Shown here: positions 47,100-58,592 of the stretch, one piece after another | Layout of the letters: each line of letters starts with the position of its first letter | How positions within the stretch are numbered: position 1 is the stretch's first letter | Assembly: GCA_964017065.1 (NCBI GenBank) | Contig: OZ024789.1 | Location: forward strand, 12,767,823-12,831,822 | Length of the DNA: 64,000 nt | Source: Haliclona indistincta | Lineage: Eukaryota; Porifera; Demospongiae; Haplosclerida; Chalinidae | Direction: 5' to 3' | Notes under the pieces: model-generated | Database searches by the model: none | What the model was told of the DNA's origin: nothing | Seen by the model: the letters and a program-made list of their open reading frames with translations, nothing else | Position numbers and translations under genes: made by a program

Positions 47100-50000
47100 T
47101 CTACTGCCGTGTTCACCGACGGTTTCCTGTTCTCTTTTCTCTGCTGCACGCTGCCCGCGCCTCCTGAGTCCTCTGTCTACAGTCCACTGTCTGTGGGCAC
47201 GTGACTCGTCGGAGTTATGTGCTCTACTGCTGTTCAGCACGGTTTCGTTCCAAGTTCTCCTGGGAACCTCGTGTCTCTGCCGTCAACGTCGTCGTGCTGC
47301 GTGGTTTCCGATTCTGAGTGAGCGGGGAGACTCTAGTGCTGAGCTGGTATGTGCATGTCCGTAGTTCTCTAGGCTGAGCTGTTCAGTGGTGTCTGGTTGG
47401 CTGGATTTATAGCGTATATATTATTGGTGCATGTGGTCTCATGTGGAGTGACAGTGTTCTGAGCACGGTTGTGTTTGAGTCGTCAGTATATGTAGTGATA
47501 CACTGGTTGGTGCGTCTTCTGTTGGTTTGGTTGTGGACTGTTGGTCCATCCTGTTGTGTCCGGACATGTGTTGCTGCGTGTTTGCTGTCCAGTGCATAGT
47601 ATACACTCAGTTTGCTGTATTGTACCGAATTCGTTTGTAACTTTAATTTTATCTGGTGATAGGACTTGTACGTATTATGGGTTATTGCGAATATGATCAC
47701 ATTATTGTAGGCGGTTGTTGTGTGGATTGTTCTAATCCGTATTTGCATCATGCTGTTGTGTACGTATTAGTGCGGTGCTGTATGGTGATGCTCCATATTT
47801 TATGTGGTTGTGCAGAGGTTTTATTACTTGGAAGATTTGAGTATTCACTGTTACCTTGCAGTCTCTAATGTGTCAATTCACTGGTATTTGTTCACACAAT
47901 GGAGCATGATCAAAGACTTAATGGAATTTTGTTTACGGTCTACACTCTATACGGTTTATGCTTTACCCTTGTCCCTTGCAAGAGGTAATAGAACCTACTG
48001 TAGCCTGTATTTGGGTGCAATTGACAGATTGTCTTTATGTGCAGTGTTGTTAGCTGCACCTCAACTGGCATACCTACTGGGCTCTGTTGTTTGATGCTTG
48101 TAGTTTAGGCTTTGCCTGTGTGGCATTGTCATCTTAGGTTTATTTTCTTATCTATGGCTTTCTTACAGGGATTTGCAGTGCCTCATTTATTGATGCTGTT
48201 GGTGTGCGTGGTTTCAGCATGTGTTGATTGCGTATAACTTTGAGTATGGTTTGCTTAGATAATGTTGCGTAATGTTGCCTCTTTGAGTATGGGATTCAGC
48301 CTATGCTGTTACCAACCTGCCTGTAGTGTGGCATGGCATCTTCTGTCTACATATGAATCTATTTCCCTTTTTTATATATGGTTGTTAGTTTCTATGGTTG
48401 GTTTTGACGGGTGACCCACCCTTCGACATCCTGTGGCATCTGTTGCTGATCTCATCACTTGTTTTTGTTCTGGAGTGGTGCTCTAGTTATTGTAAATTAA
48501 TTTTTCCACTTCTTGGTTCCCTGATCATTGGTTTTGATTGCATATAGGTATGCTTTAGTGGCTTTGTGCTATAGAATAAGCTTTGTTTGCATGGTTGTAT
48601 GGCTGTGTGGACATTAGTGACTTTGTACCTTGTTTGCTGAATGCATGGCTGTGCAGTTGTTGGGTTTCTTATACAGCATGTGTTGTACTAGTATTAATGG
48701 TAAGCATTGTCTGGTAATGTTGTTGCAGTATGCATTCTTTGCTGGCTGCTTGCAGGTGTAGTCTCCAGTGAGGTATATGACGTTTGCTTGTTGCACTATA
48801 TGCACAGTTATGTTTTATGGTCGGTACATTTTACACATCTCCCATATGCAGTAGGTTGTTCCTTCTCTATGCTTGTCTGTGCTGTATGCAGTATTTGGAC
48901 AGTGCAGTATGTTTTCTTTTGCATACCTTATGTGTAATTGCTGATTTCTCGTCTGTATATTGTGCTTTGCTCGGCTGCTTCTTGTTCTCAATGCTTAAGT
49001 ATGCAGTGTGTCAGTGGTATCTGTTCCTTGCTTCCTTAGTGGTGTGGTATTTGATTGCTGTTTTTTTTTAGTATTATTCTCTGCATTTTGCTTATAATTA
49101 TCATACCCGGTAGACATTGTTTACTTTACCTTCATTAAGTCTCATTGTGTCGTCGTTTGCACGTTGCATTTTGTCGTTTGCTCATTGTTATTCTCTGTCA
49201 GTTTGCTGTATTATGCTGTTTCTTGTTGGTACTGTAAATATCATTACACTCATCAGTACGTGTGCCTTGCCTGCTGAGCAATATGTTAATTTCCTCGCCT
49301 TTGCTAGCACAATGCTGTACGCTTTGCTTGCTAGGCTATGTTGTTTCCTCTCTTCATCGCTAGCACAATGCTATATATAGGCTGCCTGCAGAGGTATGTC
49401 GTTTCCTCTCTACGTTGCTATCTCAATGCTGTATGGGTTACCTGCTGGACTATGTTGTTTCCTGTCTATATGGCTAGCTCAATATTGTATGCATGGGTTA
49501 CTCGCTGGGCCTTGTTGTTCCCTCTCTACATTGCTTGCACAATGTTGCACGGGTTACCTGCTGGACTTTGTTGTTTCCCCTCTGTATTGTTAAAACTATG
49601 CAACATGCTATAATTATGCTTTAGTGTGCTGTAGTTGTTGCTATTTATTGTCCATGCGTCAATTGCTTACGCTGTGCCGTACATACTGTGCTCTGATTTG
49701 CTCTATAATATTGTATCCATTGAACATTGCTTGTGCTGGGCAGTATGTGTTGCACCGTACTTGTTTCGTGCCTATACGCTAGTCATTCCTTTCTCTGTGC
49801 AGTATATGTTGTACTATATGGTTTCTTGTCTATATATTATGCCTTGCTTGTGCGTTGCAGTATGTTCTGCACTGTACTTCATTCCTGTTAAGCATTGCTT
49901 GCACTGTGCAGAATGTGCTGTACTAGGTGGTTTCCCGTTTTGTTGCTCTACATGAGTATTCTTTCGTGTCTATGCGGTATGCGCTCGCTGCCGCTGTGCT

Positions 50001-50450
50001 GTGTGCTGCACTATCATTTGTCTGATGTTATGTGCTGCGCAGTATGTTTTGTGCTACATGTTGCTTGTAGCTTGCGCTGTATGGTATCTTGCACTATGGT
50101 ATGGTTTGTCTGTTTTACTTGTGCTGAATTTTGCTACACACACGTGTGTTGTTTCTTGTTTATAGTATTATTATCCATTCCTTGCATTAGCTGTGCCATG
50201 TGTTGTGCTATATTTATGATTCGCCTATTCAAGATGCATTGCTTGTGCTGTACAGTGTGTGTTGCGTACTTGTGGCATGCTGATTCTTGTCTATAGTTAT
50301 ACTAGCATATGCCATATTAGTGCTGTACAGTAGGTGGTGGTTACGATAATGCATTGTTTCGGCAATTTGGATGCATACTTTGTTGCTTGCTACAGCCTGT
50401 CTGATGTGCACAATTTTGGCTTGTTTTGTAGCCTTAGTGTTTGTGTGTTA
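47100..50450. other. T/G-rich interior of the retroelement
   Basis: No protein-coding gene that I recognise. About five degenerate 60-bp repeats with TTGTTTCCTCTCTA and GGGTTACCTGCTGGAC occur at 49270-49600. Its composition differs from the surrounding AT-rich DNA. Confidence 0.5.
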
Positions 50451-50484
50451 CCTTGCGATTTGAGTGATTTTCTTGATGGCGTTT

Positions 50485-51520
50485 ATTCCTTGCTTTGTTT
50501 TCACTGAGGCGTCTGGTGTTTATGGTTGTGGTGGTTACTTGGTCCTGTTGGTTTAGCATTCAGTGACCTTCGTCATGGGTTCATTCTACTATTTCTTTTC
50601 TGGGATATGTGCTGGCTGGGTTTGGATGTTATTCTGATAACTCAGCTGTGGTGGTCATGCTTTCTAGGTGGTCAGCAAGACCTGTTTGCGTATTGTGCTG
50701 TCTTTACGTTTATTTGTCCCTTATAATTATCGGTTGCTTTTCTCTGCTAAGCATAATTAACTTCTGGTGTATCCAACATAGTTGCCAAGGCTTTGGCTCG
50801 CAGTAAGGTTAACTTGTTTCCATCTCTCATTTTGCATATTCCTTGGCCCCGATTGGATCCCTTTGTCAATTGGCAGCTTCATTGGGTTGACCGATTGGAT
50901 CATGGTGCGCATGGGTACCTTGAGTGGTCTTTAGGCTGTCTATACCTTCACAATCTATGCTTCTGCGGCAAGACATCATGTGTACTTCATAGCAGGATTG
51001 TCTGATTTGTTTTGTTGTTGTTAGTAATAGTTCTATTCGTGCTTATTTGAATGGTGTTCGTTTATGTTATTTGTTTTATCATTTCTTGCGGGATATTCAG
51101 CGCTCTTCCTTGGCATTTGCCTGTTACACCCAACATACTTTGCTATCGTGGTCATTATTGTCTGTGGTATCGTCTGACAATGGGATTGATGCTGTTATAT
51201 TGTGGGCTGTGTGCTATTTACGTGCAGGTGAATTTACCCGAGATGCTTTAGCCATTGGGATGTGTCTCCATTGGTTTACGTGATTCCTCATGGGTCATAT
51301 CAGTTTTGTTGCATATACCTAGGAGCGATCAATGTGGTGCTGGTGTTGCTTTCCATTTGGCTAGGTCAATTCAGGATATTTGTCCAGTTGGTGCGCTAGT
51401 TGTCACCGTGGAGCCAACAGCGCCTGATACTTTGTTGTTTCTTTTCCGAGATACTACTTCCCAGCATTTACTCTCATGGAGTGTGTTTGTATGGCTAGAT
51501 TTAGTATGTGAATGCTAGGT
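50485..51520 (+). pseudogene. RNase H - tyrosine recombinase remnant
   Basis: Frames in order show FTEASGVYGCGGY and SDNSAVVVMLSRWSARP (RNase H strands and the Asp site of DIRS/Ngaro-type elements), SSIRAYLNGVRL (recombinase N-domain), YLRAGEFT (the first catalytic Arg context) and RSDQCGAG...CPVGALV...LLFLFRDTT. Frames change several times, stops intervene, and no HxxR or terminal Tyr is found, so the protein is dead. The combination is diagnostic of tyrosine-recombinase retrotransposons. Confidence 0.75.
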
Positions 51521-51689
51521 ATGTGTCTTATTTGTGGCATAGCGTAAATGAGAGAATATAGATAGCGACAATTTTATTTTTGCAGGGGTAAATAAGATTA
51601 ATAGAGGGAACTAGAATTTATAAGTACTATAAAATGTAGTTACTTTGTATAGTTTCTAGGATTGGGAGTGTATAGTGCTACGCACTATT

Positions 51690-52215
51690 GGAGGGGCCTA
51701 CCTTGCTGGTAGGCCCATACACTCCCCAGGTGTGCAACCCGGCGGGTTGCTGGTAGTTCATTCATTCCTGTACGTGGTTACAGATGGCAGACGGCCGGGG
51801 CCCTCCAAGGGGGTAGCACTCTGAAGTGTTGTAAGCCTTGTAGTGTTATAAGCCTTATAGTAGTGGACACGAGTTGTACACATGCGCCATGTGCTGGCAG
51901 GCAGGTCCATGGTGGGCACCATGCAGGTGTGTACACATACGCCATGTGCTGGCAGGCAGGTCCATGGTGGGCACCATGCAGGTGTGTACACGTACGCCAT
52001 GTGCTGGCAGGCAGGTCCATGGTGGGCACCATGCAGGTGTCTGTTAAAATACCCTCTCAGGTTGGGGGAGGGCCCCTGCCGTCAAAGTAGCAGAATGCAT
52101 TGTTATTGTTAAGCAAAATCCGGGGGAGTGGCCCAGGCGGTTCATTTCCAGACCATCCTCCTTCCTCATAGAGGTGTCAGAGGAATATTAAGAAAGTATA
52201 GCCTTTTGGCATTAA
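51690..52215 (+). repeat. Split direct repeat B1
   Basis: 526 bp, from GGAGGGGCCTACC to GGCATTAA, repeated at 52616-53141. It contains three copies of a 55-bp unit with CATGTGCTGGCAGGCAGGTC. Confidence 0.9.
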
Positions 52216-52216
52216 T

Positions 52217-52375
52217 GAATATTTTGAAAGACACGGTCTTTAAAATTGGTTAATGACAAAGGGCGGGGACAGCTTGCGCGCGCATGCCACGTGGTGAGAC
52301 ATGCTGCCCAGTTTCCACACCATTCTAAGCTGTCCAGTCGCTCGCCCAGCAAGAAACCGAAGGGTAACTTATCAC
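52217..52375 (+). repeat. Split direct repeat A2
   Basis: Same 159 bp as A1; joined to B1 by a single T. About 240 bp of unique sequence follows before B2. Confidence 0.9.
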
Positions 52376-52615
52376 CCCACCCTCCACTCCCTTGGAAACA
52401 TAAAGGTAACATAAGTAAGTTGCATGGTATTTACAGTGTATTGTGCATGATTCATTATATATTCCAACCACTTACGCTCTTACGAGTGTGACGAACGCTG
52501 GGCCAGCCATTCAGTTGGCAAGCTCCCCCGAGGCTGTATTATATTGTATGTGTTGGCTGTATTATATTGTATTTTTGGCTGTATGCACTAATGCTACCTT
52601 GCTGGTACGCATATG

Positions 52616-53141
52616 GGAGGGGCCTACCTTGCTGGTAGGCCCATACACTCCCCAGGTGTGCAACCCGGCGGGTTGCTGGTAGTTCATTCATTCCTGTACG
52701 TGGTTACAGATGGCAGACGGCCGGGGCCCTCCAAGGGGGTAGCACTCTGAAGTGTTGTAAGCCTTGTAGTGTTATAAGCCTTATAGTAGTGGACACGAGT
52801 TGTACACATGCGCCATGTGCTGGCAGGCAGGTCCATGGTGGGCACCATGCAGGTGTGTACACATACGCCATGTGCTGGCAGGCAGGTCCATGGTGGGCAC
52901 CATGCAGGTGTGTACACGTACGCCATGTGCTGGCAGGCAGGTCCATGGTGGGCACCATGCAGGTGTCTGTTAAAATACCCTCTCAGGTTGGGGGAGGGCC
53001 CCTGCCGTCAAAGTAGCAGAATGCATTGTTATTGTTAAGCAAAATCCGGGGGAGTGGCCCAGGCGGTTCATTTCCAGACCATCCTCCTTCCTCATAGAGG
53101 TGTCAGAGGAATATTAAGAAAGTATAGCCTTTTGGCATTAA
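52616..53141 (+). repeat. Split direct repeat B2
   Basis: Repeat of B1, ending GGCATTAA directly against the deaminase codons at 53142. Confidence 0.9.
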
Positions 53142-53719
53142 CGTATCCCAAACTGTCAAGTCAAAGCCATTTTCAATGAGCTCCTTGACACCGATCGTAC
53201 CATCTTGCATGTTGACTGACTTGTAATTGTAAACCCGACTGAAGTGTATCACCGGTTTACGAATATGTTCTCCTTCGCGATTGTATCTTGCTACAATATC
53301 ACATCTTTCTGTACAAGGTGAGTAGTTTAACCCAATACTGTGTACTAATCGTAGCTGTTCTGTGTCCTTCATTATAAGTTGCTGCTCTACATGACCAGTC
53401 CTTTATATATGTATCAGAATCAAGCACTAGCACTTTCTTCATCTTTCTTTCACTTTGTAATCTTGGGGAATGATTTCACCTTGGTCATTCTTTTGATACA
53501 TATCCCTTTGTGATTTTAAATTTTCAGGAGTTTTGTACTTTGTTTTCAAGATATCCCATATCTCTCCTTTAATAAGCAGTCCTCCATCCTCTTCAGAGTC
53601 TGAGAGTACAGCTCCAGTGAACATACCACCGACTAAATTCTCCCATTGTTCTCTTTCAAGTAGAGGTGTTGCCATTGAGACACTTCGACACACGAGACTA
53701 AGCTTCAACAGAAACTGAT

Positions 53720-54212
53720 GTGCTGTAGCTATTATAGCTATTTACTTATAAAGCACTTACACTAATACTTGTAAGGACAAGTGCTTGCTTTTATAAGCTA
53801 TGGCAGCTATATCACATGCAATGACTCTGCATCAAATGTTTTTCATTAACTTCTCATAGCAGTATATTCATAACATAATTATTAATTTTAGCATTATTTT
53901 GAATATGTTCATAATAATTATTAGCTGTGTCGTGAGATCATTACTCATAAAGATGTTCTAAAAATACATTACAACTAAGTTTTTACAAAAATTAATTATC
54001 ATGATTAACTGTATGTTCGACTGTTTTCGTATTTTTCATGAAAGTATGATCACAATCATAAAAAAGTATGATCATGATCATAAAAAAAATAATAATTCTT
54101 ACATCACAGCAGAAATGATTGTATAACTGATTGATTATTCACACTGCAAACTTCAACGAGCGTAGTTTTGTACTTGTAATAAATTGTTTTTCAACTCTTA
54201 TGCCGTTGCTTG
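53720..54212. other. Spacer between deaminase loci D and B
   Basis: AT-rich. ATCACATGCAATGACTCTGC at 53812-53831 resembles the sequence at 58209-58228 and may be a promoter element of locus D. Otherwise nothing is seen. Confidence 0.45.
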
Positions 54213-55527
54213 TCAGTTGAATCTTCCTTCATTTTTCTTCCTGGAAGCAATAATTATTAACTCAGTCGTACACAATATCAATTCACTTACTTCATCTTGG
54301 ATTTATGTAAGATACTGTTGGTTGTTACAACTGCTTTATAATCTTCACATGTTTGCCTAATAGTCAATCTTAATGTCCCTCTCTTCTTCATTATTTCAGG
54401 CACTTGAAAACTCTTTCCCTAATGTGTATAATTATATGAAAAATGACAGAATAAAGCATTTTTGTGCGTTGGTGCCTGCAATTGGTACTCACTTCGAAAT
54501 ATTTATAACTGGACTCCCACTGATCAAATACATGTAGTAAAATTCCAAATAGCACTACAACTGCTAGAATATGATTGAAAGGCAGACTGCAGCACATCGA
54601 GGCTCGGCTAGAACCCTTGAATGAAGATGCTGATGCCTTCTTATCACTTGAGCTGCTGTAGCAACTATAGCATGCCCCACCTCCTCCAGTCCCTCCAGTA
54701 GCTCCTCCAATCCCTCCAGTAGCTCCTCCAGGACCTGATCCATCATCATCGTCTTCATCATGGTGTCTTGAATGATTTCCCCAGCCACACCAATATGCAT
54801 CTTCCTCTTCATCAGTTTGATTTTTATGATTTGGCTCACTTATATACTGAATCAATCAATTCCTGAGTCTTGTTTTCACGTTCAAAAGAGTGTCATGTGT
54901 GCTATAGTATGCTTCCAGCAGTTCTTCTTTCAGTTCATAGCTAGGAGAATGCTGTAGTAAGTAAAGCAATAGTTGCTCTGTTTCCCAAACTTTTACGGTG
55001 AATCCTTGCCGAATGAGATGTTTGATATAATGAAGACTAATGTTTGATCTTGGATATTCATGGACCCAGCAGATGTATATTATGGGACTTGTAGAATAAC
55101 TGCAAATATCAATAATTGTAACCGCACAATCGTAACATGGTGAGAAGCTTGTCACAATGTTGTGCACATCATGATGATCTTTCAATAGAATATTGCGGAT
55201 AATCTTTTTCTCAGCATGCGAATCAGAACCACTAAAAGACGCATGCTTGATACTATGGTCACAAGAAGATTCGACATACGATGCTGTTAGACTAGGAAAG
55301 TATCGATATGTAGGATCTTGTTGAATGTGCTTCTCCATTAGCCAATCACTGCTGTGATTAGCTAGAATTTCTAATATCTCTCCTTGAATCAGAAACTCTC
55401 CATTGCTGTCTGACAATATTGCTCCAGTGAAGAAGGCACTCACTAGGTTTTTCCACTCTCTTTCTTCAAGTTGATGAGCAGGTATGGCAACCAGCAAAAG
55501 AACCACTGCACAACAGGCTATTTTCAT
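54213..55527 (-). CDS. Secreted or membrane AID/APOBEC-like cytidine deaminase, locus B
   Basis: The best-preserved family member. The ATG at 55527 gives a signal peptide (MKIACCAVVLLLVAIPAHQ). The deaminase domain has HAE (55210-55218), 23 residues, then SFSPCYDCAV, and after it IIYICWVHEYP and IRQGFTVKVWET, matching the strand-helix-strand order of AID/APOBEC enzymes, which use zinc to deaminate cytosine. The frame stays open for 223 codons (to about 54856). Beyond it, in shifted frames, lie an acidic and Gly-rich stalk, a CYSCYSSSS cluster, a membrane segment (HILAVVVLFGILLHVF), a donor at 54492 and two basic tail exons (54300-54410 and about 54213-54245). So it is either a secreted 223-residue enzyme or a type I membrane protein with two indels. 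An extracellular or luminal site is inferred from the leader. Confidence 0.8.
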
Positions 55528-55654
55528 ACTTTTGATAGTTCATGCAGCCAGCTGTTATTATATCAATCAAACCGCAAGTGAACTGTTTTCAGAGAAGAAA
55601 GCTACTGCACCCAACTATATCAGCTAATACTATTGAATGTACTGGTATCACTGA

Positions 55655-55681
55655 GGGAAATACCCTCAAAGTGACTCAGCA
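55655..55681. promoter_or_regulatory. Composite GGGAAATACCC / TGACTCAGCA element, locus B
   Basis: Identical in sequence and spacing to locus A; about 128-154 bp upstream of the ATG. Confidence 0.5.
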
Positions 55682-56122
55682 AACATGGTCAATTATTTTC
55701 GTAATGATATTCATTATTCTTATTAAAACGAATGAATAATAATAAGCTACCAGTAGCAAGAATTACTCATGCACTAGGCTATTCTTGGAGACAAATTTCG
55801 TTGTCTACCTTATAGTATTTTACTGTAGATACCCATTATGCTATCATCCTTGCATAGTCAACCTGAAGTGTTTGCTTATCTCAAATCACAAGGAAGATTC
55901 CATCCATTCCAGCTGCCTGTCAGCCTTGCTATCAAATCTGTTATCCCATGACACACCCCTATTTTCTACACTCCTAAACTCAACTTTTTAAGTGAAACTT
56001 TTAGCAGCAACCAAGCATACACAAACAGCAAGCTAGTCTACAACACACTACGTACAAGTCTACAACAGTACAGCTTCAGCTATCAGGTATAGGCTGTCCA
56101 AGTGTCATCACTGTATGAACAA

Positions 56123-56338
56123 TTACTTCTTTGAGCCGCCTCCAAACTCGGGGTTATTTGGATTTAGCTGGTTAGCGTGGTTGTCCCGATCAGCTTTTGT
56201 CCCATCACCACCATAGCTAGCAGAGCCGCCTCCAAACTCGGGATTATTTGGATTTAGCTGGTTAGCCCGGTTATCCCTAGAAGCTTTTGCCTCAGCACCT
56301 TGTGCCCCAGCACCTTGGTATCCTTTTTGATCAGACAT
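56123..56338 (-). CDS. Small Asn-rich repeat peptide, 71 aa
   Basis: Begins MSDQKGYQGAG and carries two copies of a motif D(R)DNxANQLNPNNPEFGGG (residues about 21-39 and 50-68), ending SKK. No signal peptide or membrane segment. Hydrophilic, Gly/Asn-rich and probably disordered. I do not know its function. A related gene lies at 60816-61010, and a truncated one at 42219-42356; all are next to deaminase loci and share a TATA-box promoter. Conservation of the repeat core while flanking DNA diverges supports a real gene. Confidence 0.72.
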   Translation of the reverse strand: MSDQKGYQGAGAQGAEAKASRDNRANQLNPNNPEFGGGSASYGGDGTKADRDNHANQLNPNNPEFGGGSKK

Positions 56339-56421
56339 TGCTGTGAGGATCAGAATTTCAGTCAACTTGTAATCAAAATTCTCAAAGAATACAGAACGAG
56401 CAGTTATGTTTACTCACTCTG

Positions 56422-56429
56422 CTTTTATA
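56422..56429 (-). promoter_or_regulatory. TATA box of the Asn-rich peptide gene
   Basis: TATAAAAG followed by CAGAGTGAGTAAACAT, conserved at the other two copies, about 85-90 bp upstream of the ATG. Confidence 0.6.
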
Positions 56430-56439
56430 TGGTTGCCGA

Positions 56440-57050
56440 GAAGCATGGATGGTGTGACTCTATAATGATAGTTATTCATCACTGTGGGTATCACAGGAAG
56501 TATTCAATATGCAGGAAGTAACTTAATCCAACTTCCATAATAGTATTCATGGCAGAGAAATTGACACTTCATGGCTATTATGACTGCAGGTGCATAGCCA
56601 GGCCCACCCCAATAATACTGTAATCTACAAAAACTTATTAATATTGGGTAAACCTTTAGCTGTTTCAGTGATACTGTAGTTCCAGTAAAACTTCGGTGTA
56701 GACTAGAGATATACTCAGGTCAAAATTAATGGATACAATTATCAATCTTTGAATTCTATAGTACCAATTGACCACTTATTCAGACTATTTTCAATGCCGC
56801 TCATCCAGTAGTGTCCCCGGGAGAGTCCGTCATTAGCTAAAATTCTAGGTGACGTTCATTACTATTTGTAGTAACATAACAGTGACATCATAATGAATAT
56901 AATAGTGTTGGAATGATTATGTGCAGTATAGTAAATTGATCCTTTTGAAAATAATTGTTGCCTTAAACATCTCAGTGCTGACAAAGTATTTCAAAATTTC
57001 AAGAACAATTTCAGTAATTCAAATGATTTATTTAAAATGATGTACAAAAG
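56440..57050. other. AT-rich spacer
   Basis: No gene or repeat that I can support. Confidence 0.5.
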
Positions 57051-57059
57051 GTATTTAAA

Positions 57060-58060
57060 TTGTCATACTGCAGACTTTTCCATCCAAGTATCCATTGATA
57101 CAGAAGCATTTTTCCTTCCTCTTCTTCTTCCCTTCTGGTGTCTCTCTTTCTGTGCTATATCTGATTTTCTGTCATCACTCTGTGATTCAAGTGGATGCCT
57201 TCTTCTCGATCTCTTTCTTTTCTTACTCATTTTCTATATACGTAAAATGAAAATAGCATGTAATCATAATTCTGCTATTAAATAGTACATGTATACACAC
57301 CTCTTGCTCTTGACTTTGTTCTTGTTGTCCAGTATTGGTTACTTTAGAATGTGTACCTTGTCTTGGTTGTGATTTTCTCATCTTTCGTCCTATTCTTTTC
57401 AGATGTTATGAACTGTGATTAATTCTTGAGTTTTCATTTCACGTTCAATCAAGGCTTTAGCAGTTTGTATAATTGTGTTTCGGACTCGTAACCACAACTA
57501 TTAGCTGCTTTCATAGAACTGAGCAACTGCCAAGTGTTAGCTACTAGTATAACACACCTCGAATACAACAGGTGGTATGTACTGATGTTTCAGGGAAAGA
57601 CCCAATGACTCAGCACCTATCATTTCTAAGTACTGTAATAGTATTCTTTGAACCATCAAAGTGATGAATATTAATTAGTAGTACAGGAATGATCTCTAGC
57701 ACTCCGTAGTCTGCAGCTGTGGCAACTGCAGTTGATCTAATGGAATATTGTTAACCACTTTCTCTTCAGCATGTGATCCATTGCTGCTTTAAATTCTCGG
57801 TTTTGATTATCTATTCACTCATGGTGGTCCTTCACTATAGCGCAACACACTTGTATACAAAGCAGGCTAAATTTTAACATAGAACACGGTGAAATCTTTG
57901 CCCATTGCCCGAGTCCCTCTATGGCTTGCTCTAGCAGGATCATAAGTCCTGCAGTTGCTGACTATCCTGCATACCATATCACTGCTAGTTTCTTCCATCC
58001 TTCTTTGGTAAGTTTATCACTGGTTGGTATAGCAAGGCTCATTTCAGAACAGAATCAAGT
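57060..58060 (-). pseudogene. Degraded deaminase remnants, locus F (possibly two)
   Basis: The upper part (about 57700-58030) shows EGWKKLAVIWYAG and GSHAEEKVVNN (HAE at 57765-57773) among stops. The lower part (57060-57500) shows the C-terminal helix (AKALIEREMKTQELI) and a basic exon that reads MSKKRKRSRRRH. A promoter-like composite element at 57593 lies between them, suggesting that two genes are compressed here. No complete domain remains. Confidence 0.5.
57593..57615. promoter_or_regulatory. Composite GGGAAAGACCC / TGACTCAGCA element, locus F
   Basis: Same two motifs as loci A-C but with a two-base spacer. It stands upstream of the remnant at 57060-57500. Confidence 0.45.
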
Positions 58061-58218
58061 ACTCTCTTTCCAATGTTGGCAGTTGGAGAACGCCAAGTAG
58101 CTATTCTACTAATAATAAAAGTACTTACGTACAGCACTTGAGAACTAAGTGTCAACCTAGTATAATACTATAACATATACTCAGTGAGCGTATCCTATAG
58201 CAACTGTATCACATGCAA

Positions 58219-58228
58219 TGACTCAGCA
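58219..58228. promoter_or_regulatory. TGACTCAGCA element upstream of locus F
   Basis: Lone bZIP-type site within ATCACATGCAATGACTCAGC, shared with 53812 except for one base. No GGG-N5-CCC partner. Confidence 0.35.
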
Positions 58229-58592
58229 AAGTGGAGGTGTGTTAATGTTTTGCTAATGGAGGTCTATTCCCATAACAGTGCATTCATGACATTGCTATCA
58301 TTCATTGATTGTGGTACAGTAAATCAATTACTATTTCATAAGATCGGATACTCATTTACAAGTGCTATAAAAATATACCTCTAATACACTTGCTAGCTGC
58401 TTGCTTTCTGCTTGCTGCTGAGTGGTTGATTGTTTAACATAGTAACATAAACAACAAACAACAACATTTCACATAAACAATAATGATCAACAACAACAGT
58501 CACAATAACGATCACGGATGGTTGGATACACACTGCAAACTTCTAATTAGCTAACATTAATAACTTTGTTGTTAATTCTTATAGGCTGTGTA

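Larger units (their letters stand above)
46907..53141 (+). mobile_element. Tyrosine-recombinase retroelement with split direct repeats (Ngaro/PAT/DIRS group)
   Basis: The order A1 - interior - B1 - A2 - B2, with A of 159 bp and B of 526 bp, is the split-direct-repeat layout of PAT/Ngaro elements. No TSD is visible in the host exon, as expected for these elements. The interior 3' part holds RNase H and tyrosine-recombinase remains (50485-51520). The 5' part (about 47100-50450) is T/G-rich with no detectable gag or reverse transcriptase. An alternative reading is a full element followed in tandem by an internally deleted copy. Confidence 0.75.
46577..53675 (-). pseudogene. AID/APOBEC-like deaminase, locus D, split by a retroelement
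   Basis: The N-terminal half (53141-53675) starts MATPLLEREQWENLVGGMF, with no signal peptide, then GHVEQQL (HVE at 53385-53393) and NYSPCTERCDIVARY, then IENGFDLTVWDT. The next codons, RNMYEYLLEQAP, lie 6.2 kb away at 46906. Joining the two sides restores the family spacing seen at loci B and C exactly, so the element at 46907-53141 inserted into this exon. The C-terminal half is helical and charged, with a small last exon ending SSSTED at 46577. Two shifts around 53400-53445 would disable the deaminase even without the insertion. Confidence 0.72.

Noticed and set aside
48700..49960. Several overlapping hydrophobic plus-strand frames of 60-130 codons
   Set aside because: They come from T/G-rich sequence with degenerate 60-bp repeats inside the retroelement; no family resemblance and all frames are equally open.
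46907..53141. Helitron as the explanation for a TSD-free element with tandem ends
   Set aside because: There are no TC/CTRR termini or Rep-helicase, while RNase H and tyrosine recombinase remains and the A1-B1-A2-B2 order point to the Ngaro/PAT group.
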